The position numbers and the translations under genes are program-made. Below, in pieces: positions 1 through 7,402 of a DNA stretch of 64,000 nucleotides (its first letter is position 1; the number at the start of each line of letters is the position of its first letter). The notes beneath the pieces are model-generated. The model was not told the origin of the DNA. It made no database searches and saw nothing but the letters and a program-made list of their open reading frames with translations. This stretch comes from Arthrobacter sp. zg-Y820 (GTDB lineage: Bacteria; Actinomycetota; Actinomycetes; Actinomycetales; Micrococcaceae): the NCBI RefSeq assembly GCF_030142155.1, contig NZ_CP126247.1, positions 2,170,001 to 2,234,000 on the forward strand, in the 5' to 3' direction.

Positions 1-109
1 CCCGGGAAGTGGCCCGGAACCCGAAGTTCACGGTGACGGTCAGCACGCGCCGGTAAGGTTTATTGGGGCCGGACGAATCCGGAGGAGCCGGCACATCCTG
101 TTCCGCCAT
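1..109 (-). CDS. partial hypothetical protein (N-terminus only)
   Basis: An open frame starts at an ATG at position 109 and runs off the left edge of the window, giving 36 residues with no stop. It begins MAEQDVPAPPDSSG and then has a basic segment (KPYRRVLTVTVNFGFR). It lies 15 bases downstream of the stop of the broken glycosyltransferase on the same strand, with a weak GGTGAG ribosome-binding sequence before the ATG, so it may be the next gene of that unit. The fragment is too short to assign a family. It could also be a chance frame, although its spacing behind the preceding stop is typical of a real gene. Confidence 0.35.
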   Translation of the reverse strand, partial: MAEQDVPAPPDSSGPNKPYRRVLTVTVNFGFRATSR

Positions 110-124
110 CCGCACTCACCGGCC

Positions 125-896
125 TTAACCTGTGCTGACGTTCCTGGCCTCCGCATGAGTTTCCAAGTGCCTCTCCATAGCGTCGACGGCGCGGGCAGGG
201 CCATCGAGCCCGCGCATTCGCACTCCGAGTTCTTGGGCTCGGTGTAGTGGGGTCCTCCCGTAACGTTGGAAACAGTGAGGCGATCGGGTTCACGTCTGCG
301 GAGAGTGCATCGACCGTCCGGCGCGGTAGCTCCAGTCCGAACTCGCGGGCTATCCGGGAGAATGCTCGTGGTTTCCAGGTGCTGACCCGGGCGAGCATTC
401 GAAGGGCCCACGGGGCCCTCCCCGTACCAGTGGCAGTACCTACGGACAGATGTGTGGTGGAGAGGTAATAGGGCGTATGTAGAAAAGCGTTACACCGGCA
501 ATCCGGGCAGCGAGGAACATGGTCGGGTTAGAGCCTACGACGACGGCGTCAGCGCCGAACTGTCGGATCGCCGCGATCTCGGACAGGACCCGTCGACGAA
601 TCAGATCGCGGGTGAAGGGATGCCGGATCCCCCCGCCCCTGGTCGAGCGCCATGATCTGATCAGCTTCGCGGTCCGACATGATCGGCCGGGTGAGGCGGA
701 CCGGTTGTCCACCATCTTCAATCGTCGAGAGGTAACGCCGCGAGTAGATGTGGAATCTTGTTTCATGGCCACGCAAGTTCGCCTCGGCAGCTACCTCGAT
801 CCCGCGCGTTGTCTCACCAAGGTTGTAGCTCTCGGGGGAAAACAGCAGGCGCAGGCTCGGCACGCCACCGGGCGGCCCAGGTGTTGCGGGTGTCAT
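125..896 (-). pseudogene. degraded MGT-type glycosyltransferase (two frameshifts and an internal deletion)
   Basis: Four consecutive blocks read like one nucleotide-sugar glycosyltransferase but alternate between two frames. Block 1 (about 896-635) has the N-terminal LRLLFSPESYNLGETTRGIE and ends MALDQGRG. Block 2 (about 634-443) continues IRHPFTRDLI and FGADAVVVGSNPT. Block 3 (about 430-262) has WKPRAFSRIAREFG and ADVNPIASLFP. Block 4 (about 262-125) ends RAQELGVRMRGLDGPARAVD, like the C-terminal helix of the family, and stops at 125. The first shift falls in a C6 run (629-634); removing one base restores the frame. The whole is only about 257 codons against about 400 in intact members, and the donor-binding C-terminal half with its HGG-type motif is missing. 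I infer an inactivated gene. Family assignment is by motif recall. Confidence 0.6.
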
Positions 897-1124
897 CCGA
901 TACTCACGATGAGACGTCCCGAGTGATTTTGTCCGTCAGATCGTGGATTTATTATCCTGTTTCTCATCCGTATCCCGCCCTTTCATTGACCTGATTCTAT
1001 TCAGGACAACTGGCTGCATTACCGGCCGGGCCGGTTGTGGCTGATTTACCGGATTGACATCCATACGCGCTGGCCAAGAATTCCCAGGTCGGTAGTGTGG
1101 GCCCATGACTTCCAGGTTTCCGTC

Positions 1125-1760
1125 GTGACTGTGCCACAAAAAACGGGTGCAACGATCTCCAGCGCCCGCCCTCGTCTTTCATGGACGATGCTCGTTCTGG
1201 CAGCTGCACTATGGCTCGGCCTTTGGTATCTCACGCCAGGACTTCTTGCCAATGGTGCCGGCAAATTTTTCACCAGTGATGCTGACGTGTCGATACTTAT
1301 CGAGACGAATATGGCGCTCATCATTGTCATCGTCCTTCTCCTCGCGCATCCTCGGTACAACCGGGTCCTCTTTGCACACTCGCGGTCGGGGTGGCTGTAC
1401 GCGCTGCCGCTCGCGCTGGCCTTGACGGTGCCGTTTCGCTACGAGCTGGAGGCTCCCGTGGCGTTGTACATGTTCTGGATGACTGTCTCCGTGTTCTGGC
1501 AGAACTACCTCACCTTCGGGCTGTTGCAGAGCTACCTGCGAGAACGGATGCCATTATGGGGTGTGCTCGTCGCCAGTGCGGTCATGTTCTGGATCGGCCA
1601 CGCAGTGTTCCTTCCGCAAAGCTTCGCACCCGTTCACGTCCTACCGAGCCTGTCGATCCTCGCTCTCGGATTCGTCCTCGCATCGCTACGCCTGGCGTTG
1701 AAAACTCTTCATTTGAATCTCGCCCTCCATCTTTCCTTTTACTTCTTCCTGGTCGCGTAA
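1125..1760 (+). CDS. CPBP-like integral membrane protein, catalytic motif degenerate
   Basis: About 211 residues from a GTG start; an upstream in-frame start at 1035 would add an unlikely 30-residue hydrophilic leader. At least five hydrophobic segments are visible, beginning with LVLAAALWLGLWYL. The C-terminal half has the layout of CPBP intramembrane (type II CAAX/Rce1-like) proteases: a motif-1 helix, then FWIGHAVF matching the FxxxH motif, then LHLNLALHLSFYF, where the third motif carries a histidine. Motif 1, normally EExxxR followed by GLLQ, reads WQNYLTFGLLQ, so both glutamates and the arginine are absent. It may be a non-proteolytic relative with a transport or immunity role. It sits alone between the broken glycosyltransferase and a convergent MFS gene. 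The 228 bases upstream (897-1124) hold no other recognisable gene. Confidence 0.6.
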   Translation: MTVPQKTGATISSARPRLSWTMLVLAAALWLGLWYLTPGLLANGAGKFFTSDADVSILIETNMALIIVIVLLLAHPRYNRVLFAHSRSGWLYALPLALALTVPFRYELEAPVALYMFWMTVSVFWQNYLTFGLLQSYLRERMPLWGVLVASAVMFWIGHAVFLPQSFAPVHVLPSLSILALGFVLASLRLALKTLHLNLALHLSFYFFLVA

Positions 1761-1792
1761 GAGATGAGGCCGCGAGCTCGGTGGCATGACAA

Positions 1793-3037
1793 TCAATTCT
1801 GCGTTTGCGGAACGGCACCGGCGTCCATAGAGCTCACCCCGGACCGCAACAGGAGGTGGACGGGAATGAGACCAAGGACGGCGACAGCTGCGGCGGCCCC
1901 TATCGCCCACTGGACACCCACGATGTCGGCCAGAGCACCACTGCCCAGCATTGTGGTTAACAAAACACCCGAGTAGATAGCTCCACTCGTACCAATAACG
2001 CGGCCTCTCATAGCTAACGGCGCCGTCAACAACAGCCAGGTCTGGCTCCCCACCCAGGACACCGTGAAAGGCAGTCCGGATAGAAAAAATACAATGAGGG
2101 CCATCGGGAAGGAGGGCCAGATCACCAGAACGACGATCAGGCTTTGAGCCACGGCCGCTCCGGCGATAACCGGCAGGTGATAGCCAGCCCGCTTGATGGC
2201 TGTTCCCATCAGCGGACCTGCCAAGACGGCCGACACGGCGAACGCACTGCTGGCCAGTCCCATTTCACTAGCCGTGGCGCCCACTACCCCCAACATTAAG
2301 ACGGGAAACAGAGCGGTGAGCGGCCCCTCTTTGACGGCGTCGAGGATTTGGAGAAGAACTAAACCCCTCACCCGGGGATTCCGCCGCAACAATTTTAGGT
2401 AGGTGCCGACAGGCTGCATACCACTGGGCGCTGTGCCGTCGGACCCTTCGTTATCATCCCGCGGCGGCTTCGGACGGTACCAGCGACCCAGTGTAAGGCT
2501 CAAGATAGCCGAACATGTCATGAAGACAGTCAAGCCGAGCGCGGTCCCGCTAAACCCGACGAGAACCATAATGAAGCCACCAAGCGCCGGAGCAACAAGC
2601 CGAGTGGCATTCGATGCAAACGAATTGAGGCCGTTGGCTTGAGGAAGGTTATCAGCCGACACTAAATCAGCGATCAGTACCTGTTCTGCCGGTCGATAAA
2701 TCTGTTGGATGACGGCTTGCAGGAAGACCAGAAGTGCCAATTTGAACGGCGCTTCAGCAACCACGAACAACCCCAACAAAACGACGACCCGCAACGCCAG
2801 GGTGAGTTGCACCACCCGAAGCGGATTCCAGCGATCCGCCACCGTTCCGGCTACATGGCCAAATACAAGTCCTGCTAGCGCAGGAGTGGCGGCGAACACG
2901 GCGGTCCACAGGGCTGACCCGGTCAGCCGATAGATATGGACGCTGAGGGCAATTCCCATCGACCAACCCACCATGGAGGAGGCGAAGTTAATCGCCCACA
3001 GCACTGAAAAACCGGGGTTTTCCCGCACAAATCTCAT
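1793..3037 (-). CDS. MFS exporter, MFS_3/EntS-like
   Basis: A 414-residue major facilitator protein with about 12 predicted membrane helices. It starts MRFVRENPGFSVLWAINFAS and has the cytoplasmic loop GHVAGTVADRWNPLRVVQ between helices 2 and 3, which resembles the MFS signature GxxxDRxxxR. The central loop is charged (WYRPKPPRDDNEGSDGT). The arrangement fits the MFS_3 group of drug and siderophore exporters such as EntS, but the substrate cannot be read from sequence. It is divergent from the orphan gene at 3121 across 83 bases, so the two may share a control region. Its 3' end is convergent with the CPBP-like gene 32 bases away. An efflux role is inferred from the family. Confidence 0.8.
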   Translation of the reverse strand: MRFVRENPGFSVLWAINFASSMVGWSMGIALSVHIYRLTGSALWTAVFAATPALAGLVFGHVAGTVADRWNPLRVVQLTLALRVVVLLGLFVVAEAPFKLALLVFLQAVIQQIYRPAEQVLIADLVSADNLPQANGLNSFASNATRLVAPALGGFIMVLVGFSGTALGLTVFMTCSAILSLTLGRWYRPKPPRDDNEGSDGTAPSGMQPVGTYLKLLRRNPRVRGLVLLQILDAVKEGPLTALFPVLMLGVVGATASEMGLASSAFAVSAVLAGPLMGTAIKRAGYHLPVIAGAAVAQSLIVVLVIWPSFPMALIVFFLSGLPFTVSWVGSQTWLLLTAPLAMRGRVIGTSGAIYSGVLLTTMLGSGALADIVGVQWAIGAAAAVAVLGLIPVHLLLRSGVSSMDAGAVPQTQN

Positions 3038-3120
3038 ATGAGGCCACCCGATTCACAGCTTCAACATTTCCGTCAACACTTCGTAATCCATATCCTCCCC
3101 GATGGTGCTACTTTGCATCC

Positions 3121-3732
3121 ATGACAACAACGGAAATCAACTCCTTTCATGAAGGTGGCGCCAAGATCGGCGCACTAATCCGCCATGTGTCAGAAGACCG
3201 GATTCAGACAACGCTTGCCTTCAGGACCCAAGGCGGACCTGTCGTCCACTTGTTTCAGGAAACCCGCTTCACCACCAATGTGTTCAACTGGACCGCCTAC
3301 AGGTACGTCGATCATCTCCAGAACACCAACGTCGAAGTCCGGGCTGCGGAACCGGGGCCACAACGAGACACCCGCACCCCGATCCCCAGCTATGCCGCGC
3401 ATCTGGTGCTGACGGACTTTCTGTCCACCACCGCTCCCACACGAGAGTTCCACCAGTTCCACGAAGACAATCCTTCGACGGCAGCTTCGGCCTCTTTCGT
3501 CCGCCATGGACACGAAACCATTCAGACCCCCCGTGGCCCGCGGGACGCCGTAAAGATTGTCCTGGAGGTCGACGGACACGAAGGAAATACATTCTGGTGC
3601 ATCGACGGAGCACCGGTGAAGTCAGACTGGCAAGGTGCCGCGTCCTACGCCACCACTGACACTGATTTCGCGCTCCGGGGCCTGGACGCCGAAGTCCTGT
3701 CCCTCGTGAAGGAAGCCCTGACGGGACTCTAG
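3121..3732 (+). CDS. hypothetical protein, 203 residues
   Basis: A soluble-looking protein with no signal peptide or membrane segment, rich in His, Thr and Asp (for example REFHQFHEDN and RHGHETIQTP), ending with a helical stretch ALRGLDAEVLSLVKEALTGL. I do not recognise a family. There is no purine-rich ribosome-binding site before the ATG; instead a -10-like TACTTT lies at 3109-3114, seven bases before the start codon, which would fit a leaderless transcript of the kind common in actinobacteria. Its divergent neighbour is an exporter, so it could act with it, but nothing in the sequence proves that. The 160 bases downstream to the operator region hold no gene. Confidence 0.65.
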   Translation: MTTTEINSFHEGGAKIGALIRHVSEDRIQTTLAFRTQGGPVVHLFQETRFTTNVFNWTAYRYVDHLQNTNVEVRAAEPGPQRDTRTPIPSYAAHLVLTDFLSTTAPTREFHQFHEDNPSTAASASFVRHGHETIQTPRGPRDAVKIVLEVDGHEGNTFWCIDGAPVKSDWQGAASYATTDTDFALRGLDAEVLSLVKEALTGL

Positions 3733-3894
3733 GTCAAGGGGAACCCCAGACGCCGCCACGCGCAGCGAACCGGGGACGGCATCCCTCGGTCCAGCACACC
3801 GCTGATAGTTCGCGGAAGGACCTTTTACGGCGCCCCCTGGAATCAGCCGCAGCGTTGACCTGGCCACTCTCCCGCAGCCCCGCCGGAAAAACTC

Positions 3895-3908
3895 AGAGAG
3901 CGCTCTCT
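3895..3908. promoter_or_regulatory. LacI/CelR-type operator 1
   Basis: A perfect 14-bp palindrome, AGAGAGCGCTCTCT, abutting the -35 hexamer of the sugar operon promoter. Its core GAGCGCTC matches that of the known CelR site of actinobacterial cellobiose regulators (TGGGAGCGCTCCCA). The identical copy at 3950 and the LacI-family gene at the end of the operon make autoregulation by that protein the likely function. Confidence 0.8.
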
Positions 3909-3936
3909 TGACAGTGACCCGTATCACTTCTAGTGT
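3908..3936 (+). promoter_or_regulatory. sigma-70-type promoter of the beta-glucoside operon
   Basis: TTGACA at 3908-3913 and TAGTGT at 3931-3936 are separated by 17 bases. Transcription would start near 3943, between the two operators, leaving a leader of about 185 bases before the binding-protein gene at 4127. The -35 box overlaps the last base of operator 1, and operator 2 covers the region just after the predicted start, so bound repressor would block initiation and early elongation. Confidence 0.65.
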
Positions 3937-3949
3937 GATTGGAACGTCA

Positions 3950-3963
3950 AGAGAGCGCTCTCT
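3950..3963. promoter_or_regulatory. LacI/CelR-type operator 2
   Basis: A second exact copy of AGAGAGCGCTCTCT, 55 bp (centre to centre) from the first, close to five helical turns. Such face-matched spacing suits a tetramer or two dimers forming a short loop over the promoter. The placement is seen directly; looping is inference. Confidence 0.8.
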
Positions 3964-4126
3964 CACAGACCCGATATCCGTCAGGTTCTACGGAGCGTAC
4001 GACTCTGTACCAGCTTTCCCCTCCCCTTCGCTTCCCGCTTCCGTCGATCAGGCCTCACGAGAACCACACGGCACGGTCCACTGCCCCGGGATATTTACTG
4101 CTCTATCCACACACAAAGGAGTGACC

Positions 4127-5440
4127 GTGAAGAATTTCCGACATCCCGCAGCGGCTGTGGCAGGTGCCGCCGTAGTGGCCCTGCTCGCCGTAGGCTGCGG
4201 CGGCGGCGACCAGGAAGCCGCCAGCGAAGACAATCCCGTCAAGCTGACGGTGACCACCTTCGGAACCTTCGGCTACGACGATCTGTACGCCGAGTATGAA
4301 GAAGCCAATCCCGGCATCGACATCGAGCCCACCAACATCGACACCGGCGGCAACGCCCGCACCGATCTCTTCACCAAGCTGGGTGCAGGCTCGGGCGTCA
4401 GTGACGTGGTGGCCATTGAGGAAGGCTGGCTGGGCGCCATCATGGAGGTCTCCGACAAGTTCGTTGACCTCAACGAGTACGGTGCGGCAGACGTCAAGGA
4501 CAACTGGGTGGAGTGGAAGTACAAGCAGGGCACCGACGCCGACGGCCGGGTCATCGGCTACGGAACCGACATCGGACCGCAGGGCCTGTGCTACAACGGC
4601 AAGCTTTTTGAAGCCGCCGGGCTGCCCAGCGACCGGGAAGCCGTGGCCGAGTACTTCGGCGGCGACGACGCCACGTGGGACACCTACTTCGAAGCCGGCC
4701 GCGCCTACCACGAGAAGACCGGCAAGGCCTGGTACGACCAGTCAGGCTTCGTCTGGAACTCCATGGTGAACCAGATGGACGAGGGCTACTACACCAAGGA
4801 CGGCGAACTGAACGTCGTAGGCAACGCTGCCATGAAGGAAAAGTTCGAGCAGCTCGCGTCCGCCACCTCCGACGGACTCTCCGGCAACCAGACCGAATGG
4901 GACTGGGGCAAGGGCCAGGCCTTCCTTGACGGCTCCTTCGCCACCTTCGTCTGCCCCGGCTGGATGCTCGGCACCATTCAGGGCTCGATCGAATCAGCCG
5001 GCGGCGGCACTGACAGCGGCTGGGACTTCGCCGACGTCTTCCCCGGCGGCGCGTCCAACTGGGGCGGAGCCTTCCTGTCCGTTCCCGAAACGTCCGAGCA
5101 CCCCGAGGAAGCCGCGAAACTGGCAACCTGGCTGACCGCCCCGGAGCAGCAGGTCAAGCAGAGCGCAGCGGCCAACAACTTCCCCAGCACCGTAGAGGCG
5201 CAGGAGAAGCTCGCGGCCGACGCCACGCCCAACGAGTACTTCAACGATGCGCCCACCGGCGCCATCCTGGCTTCCCGCGCCGAGGGCGTAGTCGCACAGT
5301 TCAAGGGTCCGGATGATTCCGTCATCCAGGAGAATGTCTTCGGCCCCGCCCTGGACCTGCTGGAAACCGGCAGCGCCGACACCGATGAGGCCTGGGCTGA
5401 AGCGCTCAAGCTCCTCGACGAGCTGGTTGTCAACAACTAG
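4127..5440 (+). CDS. ABC sugar transporter, lipoprotein substrate-binding protein
   Basis: The extracellular binding protein of a carbohydrate ABC importer (family 1, MalE/UgpB type), 437 residues. A lipoprotein signal peptide ends in LLAVGC with the lipidated cysteine at about residue 24, followed by a Gly-rich linker. The mature part has typical features: KLTVTTFGTFGYDD at the start, DVVAIEEGWLGAIMEV, a YGTDIGPQGLCYN segment, and a C-terminal ATWLTAPEQQVKQ helix. The frame is open back to 3908, but GTG at 4127 is chosen because AAAGGAG lies five bases before it and the signal peptide then starts MKNFRH. It is the first gene of the LacI-controlled operon. The downstream beta-glucosidase suggests a beta-linked disaccharide such as cellobiose as ligand. 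Confidence 0.92.
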   Translation: MKNFRHPAAAVAGAAVVALLAVGCGGGDQEAASEDNPVKLTVTTFGTFGYDDLYAEYEEANPGIDIEPTNIDTGGNARTDLFTKLGAGSGVSDVVAIEEGWLGAIMEVSDKFVDLNEYGAADVKDNWVEWKYKQGTDADGRVIGYGTDIGPQGLCYNGKLFEAAGLPSDREAVAEYFGGDDATWDTYFEAGRAYHEKTGKAWYDQSGFVWNSMVNQMDEGYYTKDGELNVVGNAAMKEKFEQLASATSDGLSGNQTEWDWGKGQAFLDGSFATFVCPGWMLGTIQGSIESAGGGTDSGWDFADVFPGGASNWGGAFLSVPETSEHPEEAAKLATWLTAPEQQVKQSAAANNFPSTVEAQEKLAADATPNEYFNDAPTGAILASRAEGVVAQFKGPDDSVIQENVFGPALDLLETGSADTDEAWAEALKLLDELVVNN

Positions 5441-5504
5441 CATCCACCGCTGCGGGGTCTCCAGCTGCGGCTGGGGACCCCCCCTTAGGGAGCGCGAGAA
5501 CCCC

Positions 5505-6488
5505 ATGACCACCACAATTAACCGTCCGCAGGCGACACCGCCGGCCAAGCCCCAGCCAACGTTCCGGCAACGCCTGAACGTCTGGGACGTCAAAGCTTCC
5601 CCCTACCTCTACATCTCCCCGTTCTTCATTGTGTTCGCCGTCGTGGGGCTCTTCCCGCTGCTCTTCACCTTCTACGTCTCCCTGCATGACTGGCATCTGC
5701 TCAAGGGGCAGGGTGAGTTCATCGGGCTGCAGAACTTCACTGCCGTGATGACCGATCGGTACTTCTGGAACTCACTCTTCAACACCTTCAGCATTTTCCT
5801 GCTCTCCGCCATTCCCCAGCTCGCCGTCGCCTTGTTCCTGGCCGCCGTCCTGGACCAGAACCTGCGGGCCAAGACCTTCTGGCGCATGAGCGTGCTCCTC
5901 CCCTACGTGGTGACCCCGGTGGCAGTGGCCCTGATCTTCACCAGCATGTTCGGTGAGCAGTACGGGCTGATCAACAACATCCTCGGCAACCTGGGAATCG
6001 AGCCGATCCTCTGGAAGACCGAAACCCTGCCCAGCCACTTTGCCATCGCGACGATGGTCAACTGGCGCTGGACCGGCTACAACGCCCTGATCCTGCTGGC
6101 CGCCATGCAGGCGGTTCCCCGCGACATCTACGAGTCCGCCGCCATCGACGGCGCCGGCCCGTTCCGGCGGTTCTTCAGCATCACCCTGCCCAGCATCCGG
6201 CCGACAATGATCTTCGTGGTCATCACCTCCACGATCGGCGGACTGCAGATCTTCGCTGAGCCCCGGCTCTTCGACTCGGTAACCGCGGGCGGCAGCCAGC
6301 GCCAGTTCCAGACCACTGTGCTCTACCTCTGGGAGATGGCATTCCAGCGGCAGAACTTCGGAAAAGCATCGGCCATCGCGTGGATCCTGTTCCTGATCAT
6401 TGTGCTGGTTGGCGTCGTCAACTTCCTGATCTCCAAAAAAATCGCCACGGCGGATGCCAAGCCCCGCCGGGTTAGGAGCACGCGATGA
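5505..6488 (+). CDS. ABC sugar transporter permease (MalF/UgpA type)
   Basis: A 327-residue inner-membrane permease with six predicted helices. It starts MTTTINRPQ at the ATG at 5505, which has GGGAGCGCGAG upstream; an earlier in-frame start would give an unnatural Ser/Thr-rich leader. The cytoplasmic EAA loop reads YESAAIDGAGPFRRFF and ITLPSIRPT near residues 205-230 and would dock on the ATPase. It lies 64 bases after the binding protein and overlaps the next permease by four bases (ATGA), so the two are translationally coupled. No ATPase gene accompanies them, so a shared MsiK-like ATPase encoded elsewhere is inferred. Confidence 0.92.
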   Translation: MTTTINRPQATPPAKPQPTFRQRLNVWDVKASPYLYISPFFIVFAVVGLFPLLFTFYVSLHDWHLLKGQGEFIGLQNFTAVMTDRYFWNSLFNTFSIFLLSAIPQLAVALFLAAVLDQNLRAKTFWRMSVLLPYVVTPVAVALIFTSMFGEQYGLINNILGNLGIEPILWKTETLPSHFAIATMVNWRWTGYNALILLAAMQAVPRDIYESAAIDGAGPFRRFFSITLPSIRPTMIFVVITSTIGGLQIFAEPRLFDSVTAGGSQRQFQTTVLYLWEMAFQRQNFGKASAIAWILFLIIVLVGVVNFLISKKIATADAKPRRVRSTR

Positions 6489-7402
6489 GCGTCCTGCAAA
6501 AAGCCCGAGCCGTCCCCGGAACGGGCATCACGTCAGGCTCCGGAAAGCCCGCCGGCGGCCGCCGGACCGGCAGGTTTTTCGGCAACAACCGCCGACCCGG
6601 CTTCCTCGCCTACGGCATCCTGCTGGCCTTCCTGGCCGGCTCGGCCTACCCGCTGTGGTGGTCCGCCGTCGTCGGTTCCCGTTCCAACGAAGCCCTCGGC
6701 ACGAACTGGCCCCCGCTGTTGCCGGGCGGAAACTTCTGGATCAACGTCGGTGAGGTGTTCGACACCGTGCCGTTCTGGAAGGCACTGGGCAACAGCTTCC
6801 TCATTTCCGGCACCATCACCGTTTCCGTCGTCGTCTTTTCCACGCTCGCCGGGTACGCCTTCGCCAAACTTCCGTTCAGGGGCCGCGGCGTCCTGATGGT
6901 CGCGGTGATCGCCACCATGGCCATCCCCACCCAGCTCGGCATCATTCCGCTGTTCATGGTGATGCAGAAGCTTGGCTGGACCGGTGAAATCGGAGCGGTG
7001 ATCGTGCCCAGCCTGGTCACGGCCTTCGGCGTCTTCTTCATGCGCCAGTACCTGGTGGACGTGATCCCCGACGAACTGATCGAATCGGCGCGCATGGACG
7101 GCGCCAACATGATCAGGACCTTTTGGCATGTGGCGCTCCCGGCCGCCAAGCCGGCGATGGCCATTCTGAGCCTCTTCACGTTCATGATGGCGTGGACCGA
7201 CTTTATGTGGCCGCTGCTGGTCCTCGGCACGGGCAATCCCACGCTGCAGACGGCGCTGAGCCAGCTGCAGTCGGACCGCTACGTGGACTACTCGGTGGTC
7301 CTCACCGGCGCCGTCATGGCGACCATTCCCCTGCTGATTCTCTTTGTAGTGGCAGGCAAACAACTTATTTCCGGAATTATGCAGGGAGCAGTGAAGGGCT
7401 AA
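6485..7402 (+). CDS. ABC sugar transporter permease (MalG/UgpE type)
   Basis: A 305-residue second permease subunit. After a basic cytoplasmic N-terminus it has six predicted helices, and the EAA loop is LIESARMDGANMIRTFWHVA followed by LPAAKPA. Its start overlaps the stop of the first permease (ATGA), and its TAA stop shares a base with the ATG of the glucosidase gene, so the importer and the enzyme are made in tandem. It forms the membrane channel with the upstream permease. The family is clear; sugar specificity is inferred only from the GH1 gene next to it. Confidence 0.92.
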   Translation: MSVLQKARAVPGTGITSGSGKPAGGRRTGRFFGNNRRPGFLAYGILLAFLAGSAYPLWWSAVVGSRSNEALGTNWPPLLPGGNFWINVGEVFDTVPFWKALGNSFLISGTITVSVVVFSTLAGYAFAKLPFRGRGVLMVAVIATMAIPTQLGIIPLFMVMQKLGWTGEIGAVIVPSLVTAFGVFFMRQYLVDVIPDELIESARMDGANMIRTFWHVALPAAKPAMAILSLFTFMMAWTDFMWPLLVLGTGNPTLQTALSQLQSDRYVDYSVVLTGAVMATIPLLILFVVAGKQLISGIMQGAVKG

